From Hybos culiciformis (lineage: Eukaryota; Arthropoda; Insecta; Diptera; Hybotidae): 64,000 nt of DNA. Of this stretch, positions 11,442-24,259 are shown piece by piece. The notes beneath the pieces were generated by a model. It had not been told where the DNA came from. It made no database searches and worked only from the letters and a program-made list of their open reading frames with translations. A program made the position numbers and the translations under genes. The stretch covers positions 63,250,108 to 63,314,107 of the forward strand of contig OZ023273.1 in NCBI GenBank assembly GCA_964007475.1. The letters run 5' to 3'. The first letter of the stretch is position 1. The number at the start of each line of letters is the position of its first letter.

Positions 11442-14146
11442 TTATAATAGGTAAACCTTAAAGTTCGATATTAATGAGGTTGGTCGGCTCCGAAGAATTT
11501 TTATAAATAATGAATATTTAACTTCATTATTTTATTTCATGAGAAATACTTTCATTTGATTAATTTTAATTATGAACATTTTGTTTGTCAAATGGAATTA
11601 AAGAAAAATAAACAAGGATTTTTATTGCATTTCGACATCATCATACTTATTGATTAAATATTTATGCAATATTATTGTATTTAAGTGAGAATTATTCGCT
11701 GTCTTAATGCGAACTCTTATTAATGATACGTCTTTTATTAAATTGATTTTCATCTTGATATTAATCACTTTTCCAAAAGACACTTCATGCGGTCTCTTCT
11801 TAACAAAATTATTATTATTAATTTTCTGATTACAATGGAATTTTCTGTAGTTTTTGTAGAAGAAGGTGTATGTACATATTATATACTATATGTAAGAGGT
11901 TATCTTTATTTTTTGTTTCAAAAAAATATGTATGCCGTATAAATAATTTTATATTTATTTTATAAAAGCTTAAAAAAACAATATCTCAAGTAATCTTGCG
12001 TAATTGCCAAGATTAAGTATTTATATAAGTTATATATTTTATTTATTATTTTATTTAAGCAAAAAAAACAAAAAAAAAAAAGTGGTTCAGACAAAAAGTA
12101 AACACAAAATATGGAATATTCGATTATGAAAAAAGATTCATAACTTTTTTACAATTTTATTAATGAATGATTTTCAATAAAATAGGTATTAAATTAATTT
12201 GTTTTTTTTCATTAATGAAAATTCTAAAATAATATAAATTAAAATGCATAATTTTTGTTATTTGTTATTTTTTTTGTGTGCTTATGTATACAGTGGGTTA
12301 ATAAGTTAATATGTATTATGTATTTTTTTTATTTATTTTTTTTAAAGTTCAAGGTCTTAAATCATTTTAATGATAATTATTATTCTTATCAATGGCAGGA
12401 AAATTGAATAAAATTGTGCATAAAAAAAAATACGTTAATAAAAAAGCATTTGAAAATAGAAACATTAAAAATTATACAACGAAATGTAAAATAAATATAA
12501 ATCATTATTATTATGTAATAGCAAAAATAAATCGAATATTTATTAATATTTCTATCTATCTTGCATACATCATAATGTCAATTTAGACATAAAAGATATA
12601 AATAAAATATCAGTTCATTTAAAAAATTCTATTAATTATTTGATGTTATTTCAAAAAATTAGAATTACAGATTATTTTTTATTTATTTATTTAAAACAAT
12701 ATGGCATATGGTCAAAATTAAAAATTGGCTCACTCAGCGTCAGCCTTAATTACTTAGAGAACCAATAAATCTGGAGAAAATTAATTTTTAATTAAGTCAA
12801 AATCTCTAATACTACAATTATTAAGTATAAGATTTTTGTCAAAATATATTTAGTTATAATTTTTAGCAATCTATACTGTTAACAGATCATAGTTGTTATT
12901 AAGTAAAATTTTTTGAACTCAAATGCAGTTTGAACTGAAATGGAGTTTAAAAAAAAAAGAAACTGAAAAACTTTCTGTTTGTTTTCTGGGAGTTTTAAAA
13001 ATTTCAAAATAGAGATTTCAAAATGAAAATCAATTTAAATCTTTAGCAAAAATTTCTAGGAAAATTATATATTAGAAGAATTTATTTAATTTCATACTTT
13101 ACAACCCAACCCTAGAATACATATAAGTTTCAAATTAATATATTCATTAATATATTCAGTGGCAGTTATGTACGAAAATTAAACACATGATGAGTACGTG
13201 AGAAATAATAAACTCATTTTCTCAGGAAAATAAAAAACAATAATGGAAAATTTAATATCAGGATTAAGCAATGTCTAATAAAATGTTATGCCTTAAAAAT
13301 ACTATACATATTTATGTTAAAAAAAAATTATTATGAGGAATTATGTTTTATGCGTCCACATTATATTATATCGGAATAATAACAACATTTATTTTATATA
13401 TAAAGATAAGAATGTCAAAGACTTAAGCCTTCAATTTTAGCCAATAATTGATTACAAAAAATTCTCTTAAAATGGCAAAAGAATTAGGTAATAAAAATAT
13501 TTACCGAAGGTGTAAATGTAATTAAAGCAAAACAAAATGAACAAGGCCTTGTTCATTTGCCTTTTTGAATGAAACTAAACACAGTAGGAAATAATAAAAA
13601 AGTTTATAATTATAATATTTAATAATTTATTTTATATTATTATTAAATGTGATGCGAATATGTAATTATATTATGCTTTTACTTTTTTGGATTTTTTTTA
13701 GCATTAAATATAATAAAGTCAAACCTTTCGCATGACATTTTAGGTAAGTGAGAAAAACACAGTTTAAGTTTAAGTTAGGTTAGCAAAAAAAGATACTATT
13801 AAGTTAAGGGAGTTTCTTGTATATAATATATATAAAGTTAGGATTTCGTGTTATTTTCAGTTTAGCAGTTCGGCATTCTATAATAATCGAATAATGTTCT
13901 ATAAAAAAAAAAAGACTTATTTCCACCATTCAGATAGTATAAGTACATTCAGTTTCAATATAGTTTCTTGAAAATTTGTATATTAATTTATTAAAAAGTT
14001 TTTTTTTTTTAATATTTCTTTGTGTTATAGCAAATTATGTTAAGACTATAGAAAATATTCTTAGCGCGTTGTTAAAAAAAAAGCTTTGAATTTTTCATGC
14101 TATTTCAGCATCCAATAATTTTAAATAAAATAATATTAAATCCAAC
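11442..14146. other. AT-rich DNA, probably intron of the minus-strand gene
   Basis: No exon that I can support. It lies directly downstream of the splice donor at 14146/14147 on the minus strand, so it is presumably the 5' part of that gene's third or later intron sequence. Confidence 0.45.
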
Positions 14147-14667
14147 CTGTTCTTTAAGTTTTCAGGTACAAATATATTCCACCAAGAATGACGTTTCTGT
14201 CTTGGATGATATGAATTTTCATTTTCGCCACCACCATCCTCACCATCTTCACCGGTCTCCTCATCTGTTTTATAAGGAATATCCCCGTTTGAATTCTTAC
14301 GTTTCGTATCAAAACTATCGCGACGTGCATCATCTGGAGATAACGACTGACCCAAATCGTAATTTTTTCTTCGACGTCGTTCTAATTTTGTTTGCCACGA
14401 CATTCGTCGTATTCGACTTCTAGTTTTAGCACTTTCCTTTTCATTTTGATAAGTATTATTCTCAATATTATCACATATATTTTGGGCACTTGTATTACTT
14501 TCTAAAAATCCGTATCGTATTTGTTTACCGTTATTTTCATGCAACACAGTAGTTGTATGAATATCATCGGAATGCGAAGTGAATATTATTTCAGGTGATC
14601 TAAAAGACGCATCACTTTTTTCTGTTTTTACAGCTGATTCATAAGAAGATGATTGTTCTTTGGTTAT
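14147..14667 (-). CDS. Second coding exon of an unrecognised basic, phosphosite-rich protein
   Basis: On the minus strand the exon follows ...TTATAG at 14668-14669 and starts in phase 0, exactly in register with exon 1. It encodes residues 101-273 plus two bases of the next codon. It ends AACAG|GTTGGA at 14147/14146. The sequence is polar and probably disordered: a Ser/Thr-rich stretch (106-141), a basic block (TRSRIRRMSWQTKLERRRR at 182-200), an acidic Gly/Glu/Asp tract (235-251), then an aromatic patch SWWNIFVPENL (261-271) just before the donor. RRMS (187-190) and RRDS (215-218) are protein-kinase-A-type R-R-x-S sites. No domain is recognised. The protein continues in exons to the left that I could not find. 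It may be the cytoplasmic N-terminal tail of a membrane protein or a scaffold, but that is conjecture. Confidence 0.82.
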
Positions 14668-14764
14668 CTATAACAAAATAGAAAATAAATTGTTAATATT
14701 TTATGATAAGTTAACTGGAACTATGTGTAAAGTATTGGATATAGATAATTTAAATGAAACTTAC
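14668..14764 (-). other. Intron 1 (97 bp, phase 0)
   Basis: On the minus strand the donor is AAA|GTAAGT at 14765/14764 and the acceptor is TATTTTGTTATAG| at 14668. Both flanking exons are in phase 0. Reading straight through instead gives the in-frame stop TAA after four intron codons. The size is typical of short insect introns. Confidence 0.85.
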
Positions 14765-15064
14765 TTTATGGCTTTCACGTCGTCCCAAAAATGCAACAGC
14801 GATTGAACTTCTTCTTTTAGTAGCTTTGTCAGATGATCCACGTCCAAATAAGCCGATAGCTAAAGAGCTTCTGCGTGGCGGTTTTGGTGGTAATCCGCCA
14901 TTTGATGGTGAACCGGCTAATGGTGAAATTGATGGTGGTGGTAAATGATTTTCATTTTCATCATCACTACCATTATGTTCCTCAATATCAACTAATGATG
15001 GTATAGAGCTTGTGCTCCATTCTTTTCTTGGTCTGTATTTGCCATTATCAAGTATATTCATCAT
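14765..15064 (-). CDS. First coding exon of an unrecognised protein with duplicated RRSS motif
   Basis: Encodes residues 1-100. The start is the first of two adjacent ATGs in a CAAC|ATGATG context at 15064; both give the same frame. The order is a basic N-terminus, an acidic segment (D26-N39, IEEHNGSDDENEN), a proline-rich part with LPPPSISP (41-48) and PPKPPR (59-64, a class II SH3-ligand pattern), then two copies of a 17-residue unit 20 residues apart: RRSSLAIGLFGRGSSDK (64-80) and RRSSIAVAFLGRRESHK (84-100). Three R-R-x-S sites lie here (64-67, 84-87, 95-98). The clean splice junction, continuous phase and higher GC than the surroundings make this a real gene. I do not recognise the protein, and no signal peptide or membrane segment is present in the visible part. 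Confidence 0.85.
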
Positions 15065-18000
15065 GTTGGATTTAACAAATTTTACAAATTAATAGTTGTT
15101 CCAAACCGACAATAATGTTCCAAAAAATTAATTATGTAAGATTTTGAACGATTATTGAATATTAATTGTAATCTAAAAAATTTTATATAAAATTATAAAT
15201 AAATTAACAATATTTTTTTTTTTTTTATATAAAAATCCAAACTTTAGTCATAATATAGCGATAAAATTTTGATTGATTTGTTTTCTGTGCGGTCAGTAGT
15301 TAATCAGTTTACATTTTCTTTATATCAATTTCAATTTACATCAATTATATTAATATATTAATTTTTATTTATTTATTATTACATTCGTACATCATTTTGT
15401 AATAAACGTGAAGATAGAATTTATTATGTTCACACTCAATTTTAAAAAATATACTGCAGGTACATTGTACGTAGAACATTACATTTATGTAATTAATTAT
15501 CATTCAGTAACTGAAATAACTTTTTTATTGTATATAAAGTCAAGTTCTATTTGAAGGAAAATTAACAATATTTTTTATTTCAGACAGTCACTTCAATATT
15601 CTGTATGGCGTTCAACGATTTTAGGGAGTAACTTTATATTGGAGCGAATCTTTAAAATTTTTATTAACGTCTATATCTAATCAAATATGTTATAACAAAA
15701 ATTTAAAAATTTATAAAAGAACACTTAATTTTAGTTTTAAAAGCTTCGAAAATTTAACCATTAAAAAAATATGCAACTGTAAGAGTTTTAGTATTTTAAT
15801 TCTAAGAAACTAATTATAAAAAGAAACCTAATTTTTGATAAATAAATGCAATTTAAAAAAATACATTTTAAGTTTTCTTTTAATCGAAACAAATTGCTTT
15901 CGTTGTATATTAAATTTTGAATTAAAAATATGATTGTATTATTTGCATAGTAAATAATTCTTTTTAGGTCTGATTTTTTCTCAATTTATTACGAAATAAG
16001 TATATGATGGGTATAATAACAAAAATATGCTTTAAGATTCTCTTCAAAAATGCATAATATACTTATACATATGCAAAAAATTATTTGTCATAAAGCCATA
16101 AGTGGATGAAAATCATACCTGCTAACCAACAAGGAATCTACTGTTTGCAATATGTCTGTGAAAATAAATTGTAGTATCTTATAAATATATTTATTTTTCT
16201 ACCAAAAAACTAATGAAATCATTAGAATGTGGCCATACAATAACTAAATAGAACTCATAGAGACAATGATGTAGCATGTGGTTAAAAATTAAGTTTTAAG
16301 ATAATATACCACCCCAACGTTATGTTAAGAAATATTATATTAAGAAATATTAAGAAATGTGGCATTATACCATAGTGCTTAGTGCTTGCATATAGGTATG
16401 TGGAAAATTATATAAAACAAACATTGCATTAAATTTTGCTCAAAACCAAGATGTGTGCATTTTATGATGGTTAGTAAAACTGCAGCAAATTTTATGCTTA
16501 ACTTCAACAACTAACTATTAATAAATAAATTATTAATAAATAAGTTTCGTAAGATTTCTAAACAAGCATTTTTCGCAACATTTCTCATTAATTAACTAAT
16601 TTTTCTTGATCGTGATTGATTACCAAAAAAAGGGGGTTTGCTTGAAGAATCTTTTAAATAATAATTATAGGTCAGTTCATGAAGTTTTTTTGTTGATAAA
16701 AAAAACATCTAAAAAAATTTTCCATTCATGATTAGATTATTCTTATTTATATCATTCTAATAAGAATTTAAATTTCGTCTAATTTTTATCACATTATGTT
16801 ATAAAAATAAAGTATACTTTTTAAGTTTTAAGCTTCAATAAGGTTGTAGTGCGTAAATGATAATCTGATAGTCAAAATAATTCCATTTACGAGTATGTTA
16901 TTGACAATAATTAGAAAGCACAACAATAATAAATAAAAAAGAAATAGAGAAATAAGTATTTAATCTAATCTAAAATCTACAATTTAATATTGTTCGATAT
17001 CTAGAGGTTTATTCTGAGTTACGATCGAACGTGAAAATCCTACCAAAATAATATTCTCAAATTCTAGTTTGACATTACTAGTTTCAATCGGATTAGAAAA
17101 CAGAATAGGATTTTCGTAAAATTTTTACTTTCGATCTTACCTCATAATAAACCTCCAGCAGTAGCTATATTAGTTCTTCATAAAGCAATATTATGACGAA
17201 TTAGTCATTTATTTATGTTTATAATAAGATTTTAATGAAATTATTATGCTATATATAATTTTATTTTACTTTAGTAGATATATAGAAAGGTAATCATGTT
17301 TTGCAAAAAAGATGATTAGCTTCTCTATTGATATTGAAATTTTAACAAAGTGTATTTTACATAAATAATTAGAAAAATAAATGTTTACACATGGTATTAA
17401 AAGTTTCAGTAAATTTCTTATATTTTCAAAATAGTAGATACATACTATGTAATTAATAAGCATATTATTTAATTATATTCTAATAAATCAAAAATAAATT
17501 CTTGTTTGTAGATTATGATGACTATTATTATAATTAATAATAAGTATAAAAATTGCTCATAATAATTATGCACTGAAAAAATAAATCCCCGGTTTGTAAA
17601 AACTTTATATTTAGGTATACATACTTAGAAAAGATATAAGAGAAGCGTTTTAAAATACGCTTAATATCTATTTCAATATTAAAGTTACTTATTAATCACA
17701 GTTAGTTAAATTTTATTATCGAAAAGCCTATTATATAAAATCTGATCTTTAGGATCAGTAACACTTAAAATCTGACTTATTCATAATATTTTATAACCTA
17801 TAATCTATAACGTATGTTTATTATATTATATAGGTAAGGTATAATATGTATAATGTTCAAAACATACATAACAGAAATTAATTTTATTAAGTTATGTAAG
17901 TTTTTTTTAAAATTAATTAATGCGAAAACGAAATATCTTTCAGTTTAAAAATAACTTAAGCAAACTACTGTAGAGAAGAACTGAACCCTCTAAATTCTAA

Positions 18001-18813
18001 TGCGAAAAAACTTAAATTTTTTTTTTATAATTAATTAGATGTTAATTTGTTTCAAAGTATATTTTCTTTTAATTTTTTTTTATGCTTAAATTAAAATATT
18101 AAATATAAATATTTGATATTTCGTTAACACCTCTTGTTTTAATAAATAAATTATACCTTATCGAAAATTATTTTCATATTTGTCATGAATTACATTCAAT
18201 GAAAAATTGATTTCAACCTTTAATATAAAATATTTCAAGATACATCCATTTTCATCGCATCCGTCGAATAATTTTAAAACTTTAATAACTATTGTATTTG
18301 GTTGAGTATATTTTGTATATTTTGTATTCCCGGTACGATTGATTACATTCGAAAATTAACTAAATAAGAAAGATTGTATCAAATCCCTCAGTAATACTGC
18401 AGCAATAAAATAGAAATAATGTTTTATTTTATTAGGTACTTGTTTATAACAATCCAAAGTATTGATATTGTTTTAATTTTTAATTTTTTTTAAAGATATA
18501 AATTGAAAAATAATATTTATTCCATAGAAAATGCTATACAATGTATTAATAGAGTGTACAACATTATTATATACATACATATTTTCACATTGTACGTGAC
18601 TTTAATTTTATAAAAGATGTCATTAAGGTTAATATTTTTTTATGAATTTCTATTTTTTTTTTTTGTAAATCAATTGAAAATTTTAATTTAGTTGAACGTC
18701 AAAGGAGGTTTTTGAATCAATTAAAGAGTTATGTATGTCGTTTTAAAGAGAACGAAATAAACAACAACATTATTGGGCTTTCTTACATTATAATGAAACA
18801 TCTGATTTTTTTT
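15065..18813. other. 5' flank of the minus-strand gene, then AT-rich non-coding DNA
   Basis: The promoter and 5' UTR of the gene starting at 15064 should lie within the first few hundred bases. TATA-like words occur (for example TATAAA on the minus strand at 15224-15229) but are expected by chance in DNA this AT-rich. Nothing else is supportable. Confidence 0.45.
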
Positions 18814-18873
18814 TACCTCTTTTTCGTTGTTTCATACCCGCTTGCAAGTTGATATGAAACAACGATAGAGGTA
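18814..18873. repeat. Imperfect hairpin
   Basis: TACCTCTTTTTCGTTGTTTC (18814-18833) with following ATA pairs with TATGAAACAACGATAGAGGTA (18853-18873) around a 16-base loop. The arms are identical apart from two extra T and one T/A difference. It could be a small foldback relic; no duplication is seen. Confidence 0.6.
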
Positions 18874-19647
18874 GGTATAAAAAATCAAGTGGATTCCTCA
18901 TGGTCTAAAAAGGCACATTTTATATATTTATTTTTAAAATAGAACTTTAGTACAACTACTACCTATACTACCTATAGCTGTTCTAAATTAAAGGTATTTT
19001 ACTACTTGGCTGATTTCACTCGTATTAATAGCAAAATATTTGAATCTTATTCATTTTCATCGAAGTATGAGATTTCGCAGTTCCAGATTTCCCTATTTCA
19101 GATTTCTGAGCCACACCCTCTCAGCACATGTTGAAATTATTGCCATATTTAGAATTTTTTAAAAGTTCTAATGGATTTCTGATGAAAACTAATAATATGT
19201 GGATAGATAGATATAGATGTTGATCGGAAAATAAAAATGTTTAATTCGGAATGTGTATTATTCAAGTATATTCGGACTGGGGCGCTGAAATGAACTTCTA
19301 TGAAAAGTATAAGTATACTTATGTCTAAAGAAATTGTTAAATATCTAATTTCGTTCATTTTTGTATATTTAAGTAGCTGGTTATTTTAATTTAATAAATT
19401 AATTTGTATTATTATACGTATACCTATACCTTAAACTTAAAAGTAAAACGAAATGCAGAATATTTTTTCAAATCAGACAACCGAATAAAATCGTTATCTT
19501 CTGTAACCGTGTAGATTAATTTCATACATTATGTATATTCTATTATTGTATACTATTACATATCACAAATATATATTCGTAAATATTTAAATTTATTTCA
19601 CATATATTTTCTTCTGGTTTAATTTTTATTCCAGTCAGCTATTAAAT
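18874..19647. other. AT-rich non-coding DNA
   Basis: No gene or repeat that I can support. It ends at the hAT-like element that starts at 19648. Confidence 0.45.
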
Positions 19648-20034
19648 CAGGGTTTCCAACCCGAACCGAATCTAAACCCTGAAACCGGTTCGGTTCAAGG
19701 TTTTTCTTAAATTATGTGAACCCAAATTCGAACTCAAACCCATGATTCGGTTTGGGCTCAAATTTAAATTGCAGCCGGCGCTTAGAAATTCAAATTTCAT
19801 ATTTTGCAGAATTTTTTTTTTTTTTGCTTTAAACAAGATTATTATTTTTGTTATTTTGTTTGATTAGTATTTGTTTGGAAATTTTCATTAGTCTTAAATT
19901 CAACACTATATGAAATTGTTTTTATGGAAAAAAACAGGAATCCAATCCGACCGCGAACCTAAACCCACTAAATTTTAATTCATCAAACCAGAACCTGTAT
20001 CCGGACCAAAATATTTTAAGGGTTCGAAACCCTG
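19648..20034. mobile_element. 387-bp hAT-like MITE
   Basis: The left end is CAGGGTTTCCAACCC and the right end, on the opposite strand, is CAGGGTTTCGAACCC: 14 of 15 identical, and the CAGGG start is typical of hAT. The 8-bp flanks are TATTAAAT (19640-19647) and TTTAAAAT (20035-20042), 6 of 8 matching, as expected of an aged 8-bp duplication. The interior is rich in AACCCGAACC-like words near both ends and has no coding frame. Being non-autonomous, it would depend on a hAT transposase elsewhere. Confidence 0.65.
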
Positions 20035-20042
20035 TTTAAAAT

Positions 20043-23000
20043 ATTTAAAAAAAAAAAATAAGTTCCTATAAAAATGATGAAATCATATGAAAACAAAAAG
20101 AAAAACAATAAAATAATAGCAACAAAATATTTGTAAACAAAGTAATAAATTAAAAAAAAAAAAAGGGGCAAATTAACTTCGGTTAATGAAAATGAAAACA
20201 CAACTATTTTTTATGCTAAATTTTGATTACTTGTTATTTTTTTTTTTTTTTGTTTTCGTTTTCTTTTATCATTTAGTTAAACCAAAAAAAAAAGGTAAAT
20301 TTATGGTTTTTTCGACAATGGAGCTGATAACATGTGGGATTCTATGATAAAATGAATTGTACAAAAATTCTGGTATATATATATATATCGTAAAATTAGC
20401 TCATTTTTAATCATACTTTCTCATGTATAAACATATATATAAGGTAAGTAGCCAGAACACTCAGAAATTAGCTTATAAAATATACCTCTTTTTTTTCAAT
20501 GTTTAATTTTTTTGTTTGAAACATCATTTAATTATACATAATATGTATATTCTGTTGAAATAAGGGTGTATGTTCTCAAGCCTATCTTAATTTTTTGATC
20601 ATTTTCAGAGAATATGAAATTGTTACTAGGTGACAATTTTATAAAAAATTATGATTAAATTGTAGCGCCATGAGATAGAAATGTGATTGTTTATTTTGAA
20701 TTACAAACAATAAACACTTAATATGAAAATCGATATCATATTAAGTCATTTGGCAAGCAACTATAATAACTAAAATTATGATTATTGTGGCAAAAATTAC
20801 TATTCTGTACTTATCTTAATTAATTGAAATACACAAAGCAGTAAATTTCAAAATGTTAACAAGTAAATATTTAAATATTTAAGCCGATTGCAGTTGATTT
20901 TCTTGCATTCAGTTTCAATTAGTTGGTCTTTGTAAAATGAAAACATTCGGAATTGCGAGTGATAATGCAATATACTTACTGCCGTTGTTATTAAAAAGAA
21001 CACATCTACAAAAAATCGAATTTTCAATTAAGGGTGACATTAGCCTAAGAAACCAATTTGTCATTTTTTCCAAGAAAAAATAAGGCGTTTTTTGTACTAA
21101 ATTAAATCAATTTATTTTTAAAAAATTCACATATCTTCAAAAACAGTAGACTCTGCAAGCTAAAAAAAAAAAAGCCATATCTACATTTTTAAGGGCAAAT
21201 ATGTCCTTTTTGCTTATATATACAGTGCTTTGAATTCCTGAACTGTTGTACCAAAAAGCGTATATCTGCTTTGAAAATGCTTTGTATTCAAAAAGGGTAT
21301 ATCTGCTAAAAGTCAAAAAGTAGTATCAAGTTTAGTTTCAGTTCAATAATTTTCAATTAACTGAAGCATATTATTTTAAGAACAATTTAGCTTTATCTGT
21401 TAAATTCGTGATGGCACATGGCAGGAACAAAAACAGAAAAACTATAGTATATTATAACTCAATATAATAAAAATTTTATTGATATTTCTTTCACTTATGT
21501 TTCCTCCCTCCGTGTATTAGGCCGAAAAGTATAGTACAAATATGTTGAAAGGACAGGAAACTGAAAAGCAGTACGGTTGGCAATATTATTCATTATTCAT
21601 TATTTAGATAAATTTTATAATTTTTTAACACAAGATATTTATTATTTAAATTTTAAGCAAACTAAAACAAAGTTATATTATAATAGCGGCTATACAATTT
21701 AAATACTAAGTATAAAAATCTTAGAAAATTGGTAAAAAAAAATTAAAAAATGTATCTCTAACTAATTTTCAATAAAATTGTAATTACGTAATAAATATTC
21801 TCTACAAATGTATTTCAATTAATATTTTTTTTAAAGCATAACTCAGTAGATAAGCTTAACTCTGTAATATTTTAAGTAATATTTGCCTAATATTAAAGAA
21901 ACATGTAAATTATATAATAATAAATAAATTTTTGGTATTTGAATTCTAATTATAATTTCAAAATAAAAATCAAAAAGCCCAGCATTCAAAAATTTTTTTT
22001 TTCTTGTCATATGAATAATTTAGTTCTTTTCCTTTCAAACATAAATTCAAGGCAAAAGAATAAAAAATACTATAATTTATAATTCACGGATATTGCTTAT
22101 GACTATTTGTTATTTTATTTTTTATTATATTAGATAAATTTTTATTTTCTTTAAAATCTGTTAAAAATATATTACTTCAATATGTATTACTTCAGATAGT
22201 TATTATACTTCAGTTGTACTTTTTCCTTAATAATTTCGGATTTTATTGCGCTGTAAAATGATCATTTATATTCATAAGTACCTACGTATATAATTTTCAA
22301 GATTGATTATTATTTTAAAAATATAATAAAATAATTAAATAAAAATTACAATTTACGCTTAAATGTGCACGTAAAGCACTAATTTAATTAGCGAAATACC
22401 TACGTACATAAATATAAATAAATACATACATACATATATATTTCCATAAAATATTTTTTTAAGTAACAAAAATATAAAAATATTTTTAATAGATTTGTCA
22501 TACATAATTATTAAATGCACAGTAAACATTAATATGGAATAAAGAAAAATTAATAGCATTATGTGTCAATCATTTAATTAAGTTATTTTTCTCTTTCATT
22601 GTTAATATCGTTATAAAAATTATTGTTATAATAAATTCAATAACTTTATATAGATAAAATTAAATCAATACGCCACTAGATATATAAGATACAAATATAT
22701 GGAGAAAGATTGGATTAGGGTAATATTCCACAAAAAATTATATAAATTTACCAAATGTATAGTTTCGCTAGAGTGTAAGTATGCAATATGTAATTCAGTA
22801 CAATTTGTTACATTTGAAAATTAAAATATTGATATAAAATAGAGAATAGTAGAATAGTACCTCATAAATTAAGTATTGGGCCCCGTTTTTAGAGTTTCGA
22901 TTTAGGATACTTTAAATTTAAGATATCTCGGTCGGGTTGAACATATTTTTTAGAGTTCCTTCAATATAATTATATCAGTACCAGTTAGTCAAATATAACA

Positions 23001-23143
23001 AATATAACAATTTTCGTCGAAATCCAGATCCTGGTCGAATGCTTGGGCTCTAACCATTTTTTTGAAGTTTAATTTTCATCAGAATCCATTAAAACTTTAT
23101 AAAAAATTTAAAACACGTAAATTTTTTAATGAAATTTTTCCAG
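20043..23143. other. AT-rich non-coding DNA
   Basis: No supportable gene. A (TA)n tract lies near 20372-20388. The stretch 21000-21310 contains several GGGCAAATATG/AGGGTATATCTGC-like words but no clear repeat unit. Confidence 0.45.
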
Positions 23144-23399
23144 ACCCTTGCCTGGTTCAGAGCATGTAGCTGCCAAACCCGATATCGAAGAATCTCATTC
23201 TTTAGTCGACGTGAAAGTGAACGAGATTGCGTATTTTGGCATTCAATTGAATGGGAAGTTCATTAGTTATAGCATTTTAATGGCTGAAGGATGGATTTTT
23301 TTTTATCGACGTTTTTTTTTATCGAAATGCATTTATATTCTAAAAATTTTTAATTTTTGTTTGGCTTCGAAACCCAGAACAGTAGAATTATCTAACTGA
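23144..23399 (+). CDS. Possible coding exon or transposon relic
   Basis: After TTTTTCCAG at 23143 an open frame runs to TGA at 23397-23399. The first 50 or so codons (from LPGSEHVAAKPDIEESHSLV to about NGKFISYSILMAEGW) have balanced composition and higher GC, then the frame degenerates into F/L/I-rich translation. This suggests either a real exon that ends before about 23300 or a fragment of a mobile-element protein. I recognise no domain, see no convincing donor and find no neighbouring exon. Confidence 0.25.
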
Positions 23400-24095
23400 A
23401 CACAATTTCTATACTTTGGCATTTAAGAGGTCCATTAGTTTAATAGTAAAATCATTTCCCCGTCCACCACAAAAATAATAATGAAAATATTATATATTCG
23501 TTTTTTTAATGGAATAGTGGCTAACCTTTAAACGAGATGTTTTCGACGATGCATAAATAATATTAGTTAGGTATGTAAAAATAAATTTTTTGACAAATCT
23601 TCTTAATCTTATAAAATCTCTTCGAAAACATTCAGTGTTAATTCCCAAGTAATAAAACATTACAATTGTTTTTTAATAAAGTATTAAACTCTCTCATACA
23701 ATACTATCTGTTTGCTTCTATAATATAATATACGAACTAAAAATAAAAAAAAACAAATATTTTTCACTTTCACTTTTGCAAATTAGCAAAAAAATAAACC
23801 ACCTTACAAACAATTACAATTGCAATTATTTTATTGATGACTCAAGTTCTTATTTTATAATAAAATGTATAATAATTGAATGTAACTGTAAGATTTCAAG
23901 TAGTATATATGTATTACCACATTTAATTGCGAAGAAAATATCTTTGATGCGAAAAAGATAATAAATCATACAATGATTTTATATTTTTATTTTTTTTCAC
24001 ATGCATTATGTATAAATAAAGAAAATGTATGAAAAAAAATTATAAGTTGAGTTGTAAAAACTATTTGCAAAAACTCATTCATTAAGATTAGATTT
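23400..24095. other. AT-rich non-coding DNA
   Basis: Nothing supportable. Confidence 0.45.
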
Positions 24096-24111
24096 AAATA
24101 GGGTGCTCAGA

Positions 24112-24243
24112 AAAAGATATAAGATATAAAATTGTAAAATAAAAAGATATAGATACGACATTATAGTCTAGTCACCATGGCATGTATTTAGCCAAAAGTT
24201 TTACATTTAATGTATTATTATGGAATAAATAAATAAATAAATA
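24112..24243 (+). mobile_element. 5'-truncated LINE or SINE insertion with TAAA tail
   Basis: A segment of about 132 bp ends in ATTATGGAATAAATAAATAA and further TAAA units, the usual 3' end of insect LINE copies. It is flanked by a 16-bp direct repeat, AAATAGGGTGCTCAGA (24096-24111) and AAATAGGGTGCTTAGA (24244-24259), 15 of 16 identical. This is the target duplication of target-primed reverse transcription. No coding sequence is left. Confidence 0.7.
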
Positions 24244-24259
24244 AAAATAGGGTGCTTAG

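Noticed and set aside
13768..13785. TTAAGTTAGGTTAG, resembling the insect telomere repeat TTAGG
   Set aside because: Fewer than two full units; chance in this composition.
14097..14423. Plus-strand open frame of 108 codons
   Set aside because: It lies antisense to the minus-strand exon 2, which has matching splice sites and phase; the His-rich translation is its shadow.
14754..14948. Plus-strand open frame of 64 codons
   Set aside because: Antisense shadow of exon 1.
15221..15232. TATA-like word upstream of the gene at 15064
   Set aside because: TATAAA-type words are everywhere in DNA of this AT content, and no initiator or coverage supports this one.
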